Shown here piece by piece: positions 24,044 to 32,135 of a DNA stretch of 64,000 nt; position 1 is the first letter of the stretch; each line of letters starts with the position of its first letter. The position numbers were made by a program, and so were the translations under genes. Where the stretch lies: the NCBI RefSeq assembly GCF_008033445.1, contig NZ_VNKO01000001.1, positions 124,001 through 188,000 on the forward strand, given 5' to 3'. The DNA is from Vulcaniibacterium gelatinicum. Lineage in GTDB: Bacteria; Pseudomonadota; Gammaproteobacteria; Xanthomonadales; Xanthomonadaceae. The notes beneath the pieces were generated by a model. It was not told where the DNA came from and made no database searches. It saw only the letters and a list, made by a program, of their open reading frames with translations.

Positions 24044-25063
24044 GTGTTCAGCTCGCTCAAGCTCCGCCTCGTGGCGCTGGCCCTGGCCGCCGGCGTCACG
24101 CTGCAGGCGCAGGCCGCCGAGATCACCGGCGCCGGCGCGACCTTCATCTACCCGTTGCTCTCGCGCTGGTCGGCCGACTACGCCCAGGCCACCGGGCACA
24201 AGGTCAACTACCAGTCCATCGGCTCGGGCGGCGGCATCGCCCAGATCAAGGCGAAGACGGTGGACTTCGGCTCCTCCGACAAGCCGCTGCCGCCGGAGGA
24301 GCTGGCCGCCAACGGGCTGGTCCAGTTCCCGTCGGCGATCGGTGGCGTGGTGCCGGTGGTCAACGTGCCCGGGGTCGCGGCCGGGGCCATGAAGCTCGAC
24401 CCGGACGTGCTCGCCGACATCTACCTCGGCAAAATCACCCGCTGGGACGACCCGCGCATCGCCGCCAGCAACGGCGGGCTGAAGCTGCCGCCGCAGCGGA
24501 TCACCGTGGTGCGCCGCTCCGACGGCTCGGGCACCACCTTCAACTTCGCCAACTACCTGTCGAAGGTGAGCCGGGAGTGGAAGGAGAAGGTGGGCGAGGG
24601 CACCTCGCTGAGCTGGCCGGTCGGCATCGGCGCCAAGGGCAACGAGGGCGTTGCCGCCTACGTCAAGCAGATCAAGGGCGCGATCGGCTATGTCGAGCTG
24701 TCCTACGCGCTGCAGAACAGGATGGCCTACACCCGGCTGAAGAACGCCGCCGGCAACTACGTGCTGCCCTCGGACGAGACCTTCCAGGCCGCCGCCGCCA
24801 GCGCCGACTGGGGCAAGGTCAAGGACTTCCACCTGGTGATGACCAACGCGCCGGGCGCGAACGCGTGGCCGATCACCGCCGCCAACTTCATCCTGGTCCA
24901 CCGCAAGCCCAAGGCCCCGGCCCGCGCCAAGGCCGTGATCGAGTTCTTCCGCTGGGCCTACGCCAACGGCGACGCCCAGGCCAAGGCGCTCGACTACGTG
25001 CCGCTGCCGGATCCGCTGGTGCGCCAGATCGAGGCCTACTGGGCCGCGAACCTGAAGTTCTGA
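24044..25063 (+). CDS. pstS: Phosphate ABC transporter substrate-binding protein PstS, soluble paralogue
   Basis: PstS binds phosphate in the periplasm for PstCAB. The 339-residue protein has a short Sec signal (VFSSLKLRLVALALAAGVTLQAQA) and then mature EITGAGATFIYPLL. Ligand-binding loops are visible: SIGSGGGIAQIK, DFGSSDKPLPPEEL and RRSDGSGTTFNF. The GTG at 24044 was chosen because it has AGGAG upstream and gives a proper signal peptide; an open frame from 23936 would include the Pho-box region. It is closely similar to the next gene but lacks a lipobox, so it is likely free in the periplasm. Confidence 0.93.
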   Translation: MFSSLKLRLVALALAAGVTLQAQAAEITGAGATFIYPLLSRWSADYAQATGHKVNYQSIGSGGGIAQIKAKTVDFGSSDKPLPPEELAANGLVQFPSAIGGVVPVVNVPGVAAGAMKLDPDVLADIYLGKITRWDDPRIAASNGGLKLPPQRITVVRRSDGSGTTFNFANYLSKVSREWKEKVGEGTSLSWPVGIGAKGNEGVAAYVKQIKGAIGYVELSYALQNRMAYTRLKNAAGNYVLPSDETFQAAAASADWGKVKDFHLVMTNAPGANAWPITAANFILVHRKPKAPARAKAVIEFFRWAYANGDAQAKALDYVPLPDPLVRQIEAYWAANLKF

Positions 25064-25092
25064 TTCCCGGCCCTCTCTCCCCGGGATCGCCG

Positions 25093-25118
25093 CGACGCGG
25101 GCCGCAGGGCCCGCGTCG
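25093..25118 (+). terminator. Hairpin between the two pstS genes
   Basis: A perfect 11-bp GC stem (25093-25103 with 25108-25118) has loop GCAG and no T run. It could protect the 3' end of pstS1 mRNA or reduce read-through into pstS2. Confidence 0.45.
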
Positions 25119-25150
25119 TCGCTTGCGGGCCGGCGATGTCCGCCGCCCCG

Positions 25151-25168
25151 CGATGTCATCGTCATGTC
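25151..25168 (+). promoter_or_regulatory. Candidate Pho box upstream of pstS2
   Basis: ATGTCATCGTCATGTCAC carries half-sites matching 6/7 and 5/7 at the 11-base period of PhoB sites. It ends 59 bp before the pstS2 ATG. A weak -10-like CACCAT begins 10 bp downstream. Confidence 0.65.
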
Positions 25169-25227
25169 ACAAAACCGCCACACCATGGGCGCGCCGCCGA
25201 AGCACCGGCACTTTTCCGGATCCGCCC

Positions 25228-26304
25228 ATGACCCGACGTTCGCTCCGCCTCCTCGCCCTCGCCCTGCCCCTGTCGCTCGCCCTCGCCGCCTGCGGCGGCC
25301 AGGACCGGGCCCCGGCTGCGCAGGCCGACGCGCCCGCCGCCGGTGACGAGGTGGCCGCCGAGATCACCGGCGCCGGCGCCACCTTCATCTATCCGCTGCT
25401 GTCGAAGTGGTCGGACGAGTACCACAAGGCCACCGGCCACAAGATCAACTACCAGTCCATCGGCTCCGGCGGCGGCATCGCCCAGATCAAGGCCGGCACG
25501 GTGGACTTCGGTTCCTCCGACAAGCCGCTGCCGCCGGAGGAGCTGGCCGCCGCCGGCCTGGCCCAGTTCCCGTCCGCGATCGGCGGCGTGGTGCCGGTGG
25601 TCAACCTGCCGGGCGTGGCGCCGGGCCAGCTGCGCCTGACCGGCCCGGTGCTGGCGGACATCTACCTCGGCAAAATCAAGCAGTGGGACGACCCCGCGAT
25701 CGCCGCGCTGAACCCCGGCCTGGCCCTGCCCGCCACCAAGATCAACGTGGTCAAGCGCTCGGACGGCTCGGGCACCACCTTCAACTTCGTCAACTACCTC
25801 TCGAAGGTGAGCCCGGAGTGGAAGCAGCAGGTGGGCGAAGGCACCTCGGTGAACTGGCCCACCGGCATCGGCGGCAAGGGCAATGAGGGCGTGGCCGCCT
25901 ACGTCAAGCAGATCAAGGGGGCGATCGGCTACGTCGAGCTGGCCTACGCCACCGAGAACCGGATGGCCCACACCCAGCTGCAGAATGCGGCGGGCAACTG
26001 GGTGCAGCCGAGCATCGCCTCGTTCCAGGCCGCGGCTGCCACCGCCGACTGGAAGAACGCCAGGGACTTCCACCTGGTGATCACCAACGCGCCCGGCCAG
26101 GACGCGTGGCCGATCGCCGCCACCAACTTCATCCTGATGCACAAGCAGCCGAAGAGCCCGGAGCGCGCGCAGGCGGCGCTGGCGTTCTTCAAGTGGGCGC
26201 TGGAGAACGGCGCCGCGCAGGCCGAGGCGCTGCACTACGTGCCGCTGCCGCCGGAGCTGGTGCAGCAGATCGAGGCGTACTGGGCGGCGGAGATCAAGGT
26301 CTGA
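25228..26304 (+). CDS. pstS: Phosphate ABC transporter substrate-binding protein PstS, lipoprotein paralogue
   Basis: The 358-residue protein has a lipoprotein signal: MTRRSLRLLALALPLSLALAAC with lipobox LAAC, Cys22. A short Ala/Asp linker follows, then the same PstS domain as the previous gene (EITGAGATFIYPLL, SIGSGGGIAQIK, KRSDGSGTTFNF). It is expected to be lipid-anchored, processed by LspA. The two PstS proteins can be aligned over their whole mature length, so they look like a tandem duplication that diverged in anchoring. It has its own Pho-box candidate and leads into pstC 22 bp later. Confidence 0.93.
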   Translation: MTRRSLRLLALALPLSLALAACGGQDRAPAAQADAPAAGDEVAAEITGAGATFIYPLLSKWSDEYHKATGHKINYQSIGSGGGIAQIKAGTVDFGSSDKPLPPEELAAAGLAQFPSAIGGVVPVVNLPGVAPGQLRLTGPVLADIYLGKIKQWDDPAIAALNPGLALPATKINVVKRSDGSGTTFNFVNYLSKVSPEWKQQVGEGTSVNWPTGIGGKGNEGVAAYVKQIKGAIGYVELAYATENRMAHTQLQNAAGNWVQPSIASFQAAAATADWKNARDFHLVITNAPGQDAWPIAATNFILMHKQPKSPERAQAALAFFKWALENGAAQAEALHYVPLPPELVQQIEAYWAAEIKV

Positions 26305-26326
26305 CCGCTTCCACGACCCTCTGCGC

Positions 26327-27295
26327 ATGAACGCCACCGCCCTGCCCGCCGCCGAGGACTCGCGCGAACTGCGCGACGCGCGCGCCGACCGCCGCTTCCG
26401 CCGCCTGGTCGCCGCCGCCGGCCTGTTCGTGCTGGTCTCGCTCGCCGCCGCCGCCCTGTCCATGCTCTGGGGTGGGCGCGCGGCGTTCGAGAAGTTCGGC
26501 ATCGGCTTCCTCTGGCGCGATGCCTGGGACCCGGTGCAGCAGGACTTCGGCGCGCTGGTGCCGATCTACGGCACGGTGGTGACCGCGCTGATCGCGATGC
26601 TGATCGCGGTGCCGGTGAGCTTCGGCATCGCCATGTTCCTGACCGAGATCGCGCCGCGCTGGCTGCGCGGGCCGGTGGGCGCGGCGATCGAGCTGCTGGC
26701 CGGCATTCCCTCGATCATCTACGGCATGTGGGGCCTGTTCGTGCTGGTGCCGCTGCTGAGCGAGCACGTGTACCCGTGGGTGGACGAACACATGGGGCAG
26801 TGGCCGCTGGTCGGCGCGCTGTTTTCCGGCCCGCCGCTCGGCCTGGGCATGGGCACCGCCGGGCTGGTGCTGGCGATCATGGTGATCCCGTTCATCTCCT
26901 CGGTGATGCGCGAGGTGTTCCTGACCGTGCCGGGCCGGCTCAAGGAATCGGCCTACGCGCTCGGCTCCACACGCTGGGAGGTGGTCTGGGACGTGGTCCT
27001 GCCCTACACCCGCTCGGCGGTGATCGGCGGCATCTTCCTTGGCCTGGGCCGCGCGCTCGGCGAGACCATGGCGGTGACCTTCGTGCTCGGCAACGCGCAC
27101 GAGCTGACCGCCTCGCTGCTGATGCCGGGCAACTCGATCGCCGCCACCATCGCCAACGAGTTCACCGAGGCCGACTCCGACATGTACCGCTCGGCGCTGA
27201 TCGCGCTCGGCTTCGTGCTGTTCCTGGTCACCTTCGTGGTGCTGACCGTCGCGCGCCTGATGCTGCGGCGCATGGCGAAGCGGGAGGGGCGCTGA
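26327..27295 (+). CDS. pstC: Phosphate ABC transporter permease PstC
   Basis: PstC is one of the two inner-membrane permeases of the high-affinity phosphate transporter. The 322-residue protein has six membrane segments and the ABC-permease EAA loop (FLTVPGRLKESAYALGSTRWEVVW). GLGRALGETMAVTFVLGNA marks the PstC type. Its N terminus is cytoplasmic and rich in charged residues. The stop overlaps the pstA start by one base. Confidence 0.95.
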   Translation: MNATALPAAEDSRELRDARADRRFRRLVAAAGLFVLVSLAAAALSMLWGGRAAFEKFGIGFLWRDAWDPVQQDFGALVPIYGTVVTALIAMLIAVPVSFGIAMFLTEIAPRWLRGPVGAAIELLAGIPSIIYGMWGLFVLVPLLSEHVYPWVDEHMGQWPLVGALFSGPPLGLGMGTAGLVLAIMVIPFISSVMREVFLTVPGRLKESAYALGSTRWEVVWDVVLPYTRSAVIGGIFLGLGRALGETMAVTFVLGNAHELTASLLMPGNSIAATIANEFTEADSDMYRSALIALGFVLFLVTFVVLTVARLMLRRMAKREGR

Positions 27296-28146
27296 TGTCC
27301 GCCGCCCTGTACCGCTACCGCCGGGCCAAGGACCTCGCCGCGCAGGTGCTGGCCGTGCTCGCCACCGCGTTCGGCCTGTTCTGGCTGGTGTGGATCCTGT
27401 GGACCACGCTGGGCAAGGGCCTGGCCGCGCTCGACCTGGAGCTGTTCACGCAGATGACCCCGCCGCCCGGCGACGACGGCGGCATGCTCAACGCCTTCTT
27501 CGGCAGCGCGGCGATGAGCCTGCTGGGGGTGGCCCTCGGCGCCCCCATCGGCGTGCTCGCCGGCACCTACCTCGCCGAGTACGCGCGCGGCGCGTGGATC
27601 GGCGAGGCGGTGCGCTTCGTCAACGACATCCTGCTCTCGGCCCCGTCCATCGTGCTCGGCCTGTTCGTGTACACGCTGGTGGTGGCGCAGATGGGGCATT
27701 TCTCCGCGCTGGCCGGCGCGATCGCGCTGGGCTTCATCGTGCTGCCGGTGGTGGTGCGCACCACCGACGAGATGCTGCGGCTGGTGCCGGCGCAGATGCG
27801 CGAGGCCGCGCTCTCGCTCGGCGTGCCGCAGTGGAAGGTGACGCTGCAGGTGCTGTACCGCGCTTCGCTGCCCGGCATCGTCACCGGCATCCTGCTGGCG
27901 CTGGCGCGCATCGCCGGCGAGACCGCGCCGCTGCTGTTCACCGCGCTCAACAACCAGTACTGGACCACCGACCTGCTGCAGCCGATGGCGAACGTGCCGG
28001 TGGTGATCTTCCAGTACGCGATGAGCCCGTTCGACAGCTGGCACGCCCTGGCCTGGGCCGGCGCCTTCGTCCTGACCCTGTTCGTGCTCGCGGTGAGCCT
28101 GCTGGCCCGTGCCATCGTGCTGCGCGGCAGGATCGCCCATGACTGA
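27295..28146 (+). CDS. pstA: Phosphate ABC transporter permease PstA
   Basis: PstA is the second permease. The 283-residue protein has six membrane segments, an EAA-type loop ([20 protein letters not shown]) and the PstA segment [22 protein letters not shown]. The start overlaps the pstC stop (TGATG). It pairs with PstC to form the pore driven by PstB. Confidence 0.95.
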   Translation: MSAALYRYRRAKDLAAQVLAVLATAFGLFWLVWILWTTLGKGLAALDLELFTQMTPPPGDDGGMLNAFFGSAAMSLLGVALGAPIGVLAGTYLAEYARGAWIGEAVRFVNDILLSAPSIVLGLFVYTLVVAQMGHFSALAGAIALGFIVLPVVVRTTDEMLRLVPAQMREAALSLGVPQWKVTLQVLYRASLPGIVTGILLALARIAGETAPLLFTALNNQYWTTDLLQPMANVPVVIFQYAMSPFDSWHALAWAGAFVLTLFVLAVSLLARAIVLRGRIAHD

Positions 28147-28981
28147 CCTCTCGCGGACCCCCGCCATGAACGACCTGCACATCGCCGTCGCCCACCACAC
28201 GCGCGACGCCGACATCGCGGCGCCGCCGCGGGTCAAGCTCGCCGCACGCGGCCTGGACTTCTTCTACGACCGCTTCCACGCGCTCAAGGGCATCTCGATG
28301 GAGGTCCCCGAACGGCGCGTGACCGCGCTGATCGGCCCCTCCGGCTGCGGCAAGTCCACCCTGCTGCGGGTGTTCAACCGCATCTACGCCCTGTACCCGA
28401 AGCAGACCGCGCGCGGCGAGGTGCTGCTGGACGGGCAGAACGTGCTCGACCCGAAGTACCCGCTGAACCGGCTGCGCAGCAAGGTCGGCATGGTGTTCCA
28501 GAAACCGGTGCCGTTCCCGATGACCATCTACGAGAACGTGGCCTACGGCATCCGCCACCACGAGCGCCTGTCGCGCGCGGACATGGACGCGCGCGTGGAG
28601 GAGGCGCTGCGCCGGGCCGCGCTGTGGGACGAGGTCAAGGACAAGCTCGACCGCAGCGCGCTGGGCCTGTCCGGCGGCCAGCAGCAACGGCTGTGCATCG
28701 CCCGCGCGGTGGCGCTGCGGCCGGAGGTGCTGCTGCTGGACGAGCCCACCTCGGCGCTGGACCCGATCTCCACCGGCCGCATCGAGCAGCTGATTGACGA
28801 GCTCAAGCGCAGCTACACCATCGTCATCGTGACCCACAACATGCAGCAGGCCGCGCGCGTGTCCGACTACACCGCATTCATGTACCTGGGCGACCTGGTC
28901 GAGTTCGGCGCCACCGAGACCATCTTCTCCCGGCCGGCCAGGCAGCAGACCGAGGACTACATCACCGGCCGATTCGGGTGA
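28139..28981 (+). CDS. pstB: Phosphate ABC transporter ATPase PstB
   Basis: PstB powers the phosphate transporter and, with PhoU, takes part in signalling to PhoR. The 280-residue protein has Walker [10 protein letters not shown] at 66-74, the signature LSGGQQQR at about 177, and Walker [14 protein letters not shown] chose the ATG at 28139, which overlaps the pstA stop by 8 bp; the ATG at 28166 ([11 protein letters not shown]) is an alternative giving a shorter N-terminal extension. Confidence 0.95.
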   Translation: MTDLSRTPAMNDLHIAVAHHTRDADIAAPPRVKLAARGLDFFYDRFHALKGISMEVPERRVTALIGPSGCGKSTLLRVFNRIYALYPKQTARGEVLLDGQNVLDPKYPLNRLRSKVGMVFQKPVPFPMTIYENVAYGIRHHERLSRADMDARVEEALRRAALWDEVKDKLDRSALGLSGGQQQRLCIARAVALRPEVLLLDEPTSALDPISTGRIEQLIDELKRSYTIVIVTHNMQQAARVSDYTAFMYLGDLVEFGATETIFSRPARQQTEDYITGRFG

Positions 28982-29043
28982 GGCAGGCGGCTTGCGCGGC
29001 ACTGCCGCGCGGCCTGCCGGACGCCCGGCCATGGATGGCCGGG
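28982..29043 (+). other. Two hairpins between pstB and phoU
   Basis: The 127-bp pstB-phoU gap holds an imperfect GC-rich stem-loop (about 28983-29019). A second, perfect 9-bp stem, CCCGGCCAT with ATGGCCGGG (29024-29032 with 29035-29043), has a 2-base loop. No T run follows. They could tune the relative amounts of pst and phoU mRNA; the function is inferred. Confidence 0.4.
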
Positions 29044-29108
29044 CCGGAGTCAGCCGAAACCGCGAACATTGCGCCAGGGACGGCAACCTACAGCCCCAGG
29101 AGCCGTGC

Positions 29109-29810
29109 ATGAACACCCCCCACGACCACATCGTCAAGAGCTACGACGAGGAACAGCGCCGGCTGCTGGCCGAGCTGGTGCGCATGGGCGAGATGGCCGC
29201 GGCCCAGCTCGAGGCCGCGCTCGACGTCGTCGCCCGCCGCGACGACCGCGCCGCCGAGCGCATCGTCGCCAACGACGAGGCGATCGACGCGCTCGAGCAC
29301 GAGGTCAGCCACGACGTGATGAAGCTGGCCCTGCGCGGGCCGCTGGCGCGCGACCTGCGCGAGATCCTGGCCGCGCTGCGGATCGCCGCCGACGTCGAGC
29401 GGATCGGCGACTACGCGGCCAACATCGCCAAGCGCTCGATGGCGCTCAACCTGGCCCCACCGCTGCCGCAGACCCGCGGCCTGGACGCGCTCGGCCGGCT
29501 GGCGGTGCAGCAGGTGCGCGACGTGGTCGCCGCCTACGGCAGGCGCGACGCCGAGTCCGCGCAGCGCATCCGCGCCCGCGACGCCGAGCTGGACACCCTC
29601 TACACCGGCCTGTTCCGCGAGCTGCTGACCTACATGATGGAGGACGCGCGCGCGATCACCCCGTGCACGCACCTGCTGTTCATGGCCAAGAACCTGGAAC
29701 GGATCGGCGACCACGCCACCAACATCGCCGAGAACGTGTGGTTCCTGGTCCACGGCGACGACCTGCTGCCGCCGCGCGAGAAGCGCGACGCGACCAACAC
29801 CGTCGGCTGA
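29109..29810 (+). CDS. phoU: Phosphate signalling protein PhoU
   Basis: PhoU links the Pst transporter to the PhoR kinase and represses the Pho regulon when phosphate is ample. The 233-residue all-helical protein has the two PhoU repeats, visible as the duplicated metal-site motifs RIAADVERIGDYAANIA and FMAKNLERIGDHATNIAENV. MNTPHDHIVKSYDEE was chosen as start; it follows an AGGAG-like sequence. It is the last gene of the pst block. Confidence 0.96.
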   Translation: MNTPHDHIVKSYDEEQRRLLAELVRMGEMAAAQLEAALDVVARRDDRAAERIVANDEAIDALEHEVSHDVMKLALRGPLARDLREILAALRIAADVERIGDYAANIAKRSMALNLAPPLPQTRGLDALGRLAVQQVRDVVAAYGRRDAESAQRIRARDAELDTLYTGLFRELLTYMMEDARAITPCTHLLFMAKNLERIGDHATNIAENVWFLVHGDDLLPPREKRDATNTVG

Positions 29811-29984
29811 CGTCCAGCCGCCGCGCTCCGGCCGCACCGGGCCGCCCCGCGGCCCGGCGCCCCCCGCTTCCCGCCTCCGCCGCCATCACGCTGCATCCGC
29901 ACCCGCCCCGGCACCGTATCTCCCGCCGGGAACCGGGCAGGCCGCGGCAGGACCGATGGCACTGCCCCGCGCGGCCAGCCGCGC

Positions 29985-29990
29985 TAGCAT
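29985..29990 (+). promoter_or_regulatory. Possible -10 of the bufferin-like operon
   Basis: TAGCAT lies 57 bp before the precursor start, in the 237-bp gap after phoU. No good -35 is visible, so an alternative sigma factor cannot be excluded. A short hairpin (GCGGG...CCCGC near 30014-30029) lies in the leader. Nothing else stands out in the gap. Confidence 0.3.
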
Positions 29991-30047
29991 TCCCGACCGC
30001 TGTTCACCCCTACGCGGGTCAGGCCCGCATTCACGGAGGCAATGCTC

Positions 30048-30485
30048 ATGTCCAGCAACAAGAAACCCGTCGTCCTCGCGCTCGGCGCCGCGCTCGTCGG
30101 CGGCCTGGCCCTCTCCGGTTCCGCCTTCGGCATGGAATCGCTCGGCCAGGGCTACATGGTCGGCGCCAGCGCCGGCGACAAGGCCCAGGAGGGCAAGTGC
30201 GGCGAAGGCAAGTGCGGCGCCGACATGAAGGCAGCTGAAGGCAAGTGCGGCGAGGGCAAGTGCGGCATGGACAAGATGGACACCGACAAGGACGGCCGCA
30301 TCTCCCGCGCCGAGTTCGCCGCCGCGCACGGCGGCAAGACCGACAAGTTCGCCATGCACGACACCAACGGCGACGGCTACATCTCCGCCGAGGAAATGAA
30401 GGCGCACAAGGAAGGCAAGTGCGGCGCCGACAAGAAGAAGGCCGCCGAAGGCAAGTGCGGCGAGGGCAAGTGCGGCTCGATGTGA
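30048..30485 (+). CDS. Bufferin/HvfA-like RiPP precursor with EGKCG repeats and two EF-hands
   Basis: The 145-residue exported protein has a Sec signal (residues 1-26 or so, ending GSAFG) and then the stretch LGQGYMVGA seen in HvfA-type proteins. Seven EGKCG motifs follow, with Cys at 51, 56, 67, 72, 125, 137 and 142; every cysteine of the protein lies in one. Between the N-terminal four and the C-terminal three are two canonical EF-hand loops, [12 protein letters not shown] (78-89) and [12 protein letters not shown] (105-116). In bufferin/Hvf systems the DUF692 enzyme modifies the cysteines of such precursors for periplasmic copper binding. The start at 30048 was chosen because GGAGG lies 8 bases upstream; the ATG at 30042 is too close to it. 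The next two genes are the expected enzyme and partner. Confidence 0.88.
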   Translation: MSSNKKPVVLALGAALVGGLALSGSAFGMESLGQGYMVGASAGDKAQEGKCGEGKCGADMKAAEGKCGEGKCGMDKMDTDKDGRISRAEFAAAHGGKTDKFAMHDTNGDGYISAEEMKAHKEGKCGADKKKAAEGKCGEGKCGSM

Positions 30486-30504
30486 GCCGTCCCGAGGCCG
30501 GACG

Positions 30505-31365
30505 ATGATCTCCCGCCTGCCCGATGCCAGCGCCGGCCTGGGCCTGCGGCGCGTCCTCCTGGACGCGCTGCAGGCGTTGCCGGCCGAGGCGCCGCCCCCG
30601 TTCGACTTCCTCGAATGCGCGCCGGAGAACTGGATCGGCGTGGGCGGGAAGTTCGGCGCCGCGTTCGACGCGCTCGCCGCCCGCCACCCCATCGCCTGCC
30701 ACGGCCTGTCGCTCTCGCTGGGCGGCACCGCGCCGCTGGACGAGACCTTCCTGGCCCGCGTGCGCCGCTTCCTGGAGCGCTACCAGGTGCCGCTGTACAG
30801 CGAGCACCTGAGCTACTGCGCCGACGACGGCCAGCTCTACGACCTGCTGCCGATCCCGTTCACCGAGGAGGCCGTGCGCCACGTCGCCGCGCGCATCCGC
30901 CAGGTCCAGGACCTGCTCGGCCGGCGCATCGCGGTCGAGAACGTGAGCTACTACGCCGCGCCCTACCAGGCCATGCCGGAGGCCGAATTCGTCAACGCCG
31001 TGCTGGCCGAGGCCGACTGCGACCTGCTGCTCGACGTCAACAACGTCTTCGTCAACGCGATCAACCACGGCTACGACGCGCACGGGTTCCTGGCCCGCAT
31101 GCCGGGCGCGCGCATCGTCGGCTACCACGTCGCCGGCCACTACGACGAGGCCGAGGACCTCAAGGTGGACACCCACGGCGCGCCGGTGAAGGACCAGGTC
31201 TGGGCGCTGCTGGCCGAGACCTACCGCCTGCACGGCGTGCGCCCGACCCTGCTCGAGCGCGACTTCAACTTCCCGCCGCTGCCGGTGCTGCTCGACGAGG
31301 TCGCCGCGATCCGCCGCCTGCAGCGCGAAGCCCTCGCCGCCGCCCCGCAGGCCGCCCATGGCTGA
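30505..31365 (+). CDS. DUF692 multinuclear non-haem iron oxidase (MNIO, HvfB/BufB-like)
   Basis: The 286-residue TIM-barrel protein belongs to DUF692, the MNIO family that includes MbnB and the bufferin/Hvf maturases. These use an iron cluster and O2 to modify peptide cysteines. Likely metal-ligand motifs are present: ENW (41-43), [50 protein letters not shown] and LLERDFNFP. It starts 19 bp after the precursor and overlaps the next gene by 8 bp. The cytoplasmic substrate is almost certainly the preceding EGKCG protein. Confidence 0.92.
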   Translation: MISRLPDASAGLGLRRVLLDALQALPAEAPPPFDFLECAPENWIGVGGKFGAAFDALAARHPIACHGLSLSLGGTAPLDETFLARVRRFLERYQVPLYSEHLSYCADDGQLYDLLPIPFTEEAVRHVAARIRQVQDLLGRRIAVENVSYYAAPYQAMPEAEFVNAVLAEADCDLLLDVNNVFVNAINHGYDAHGFLARMPGARIVGYHVAGHYDEAEDLKVDTHGAPVKDQVWALLAETYRLHGVRPTLLERDFNFPPLPVLLDEVAAIRRLQREALAAAPQAAHG

Positions 31366-32110
31366 GGCGCCCGAGACCCTGCGCGCGCAGGAATTCGCGC
31401 TCGCCCGCCACGTGCGCGACCCGGCCCGCCATCCGCCGCCGCCCGGGATCGAGGAACGGCGCCTGGCGGTGTACCGCGACCTGTTCTACAACAGCCTCGA
31501 GAACCTGCTCGCGGGCAACTTCCCGGTGATCCGCCGCACCCTGGGCGATGCAGCCTGGCACGCGCTGGTGCGCCGCTTCTACGCCGAATACCGCTGCCAG
31601 ACGCCGCTGTTCACCGAAATCGCGCGCGAGTTCATCCGCTTCCTGGAACCGCTCGACGACGTGCCCGGCTGGCTGCCCGAGCTGGCGCACTACGAGTGGG
31701 TCGAGCTGGCGCTGCAGATCGCCGAGGACGCGCCGCCGCCGCACGACCCGCGCGGCGACCTGCTCGGCGGCCGGCCGGTGCTCTCGCCGCTGGCGTGGGC
31801 GCTGGCCTACCGCTGGCCGGTGCACCGCATCGGCCCCGGCGCCATCCCGGCCGCGCCGCCGGACACGCCCACCCTGCTGCTGGTGCGGCGCGACGCCGCG
31901 GGCGAGGTGCGCTTCTCCGAGCTTTCCCCGCTGCTGTACCGCCTGCTCGAACTGCTCGCCGACGACGCCTGCCCCGGCGGCCGCGCCGCGCTGCTGGCGC
32001 TCGCCGCGGAGGCGCAGGCGCCGGATCCGGACGCGTTCCTGCGCGAAGGCGCGGCGATGCTCGAACGCCTGCGCGCCGAAGGCGTGGTGCTGGGCACGCG
32101 ACCCGGCTGA
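31358..32110 (+). CDS. DUF2063 partner protein (HvfC/BufC-like)
   Basis: The 250-residue protein has the N-terminal DUF2063 domain, including [18 protein letters not shown] and [20 protein letters not shown] more variable C-terminal half follows. In characterised MNIO clusters this partner recognises the precursor leader and presents it to the DUF692 enzyme. The old annotation of DUF2063 as DNA-binding is not supported by anything I see here. The start overlaps the DUF692 stop by 8 bp. The cluster ends here: no DoxX-like gene or sigma/anti-sigma pair follows. Confidence 0.9.
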   Translation: MAEAPETLRAQEFALARHVRDPARHPPPPGIEERRLAVYRDLFYNSLENLLAGNFPVIRRTLGDAAWHALVRRFYAEYRCQTPLFTEIAREFIRFLEPLDDVPGWLPELAHYEWVELALQIAEDAPPPHDPRGDLLGGRPVLSPLAWALAYRWPVHRIGPGAIPAAPPDTPTLLLVRRDAAGEVRFSELSPLLYRLLELLADDACPGGRAALLALAAEAQAPDPDAFLREGAAMLERLRAEGVVLGTRPG

Positions 32111-32135
32111 TCCGCGCGTTTGCTAGGCTTGCACG

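Noticed and set aside
29821-30041. Small coding gene between phoU and the EGKCG precursor
   Set aside because: Short frames here lack ribosome-binding sites and overlap GC-rich low-complexity sequence. They look like shadows of a leader region.
30193-30482. Short regularly recurring GGCAAGTGCGGC units, possible CRISPR or satellite
   Set aside because: The units are codons of the EGKCG motifs in one open frame, with coding spacers of irregular length and no cas genes nearby.
30505-32110. Methanobactin-type cluster
   Set aside because: DUF692 recalls MbnB, but the precursor is a long exported EGKCG-repeat protein, the partner is DUF2063 and not MbnC, and no MbnT/MbnP genes are present. Bufferin/Hvf fits better.
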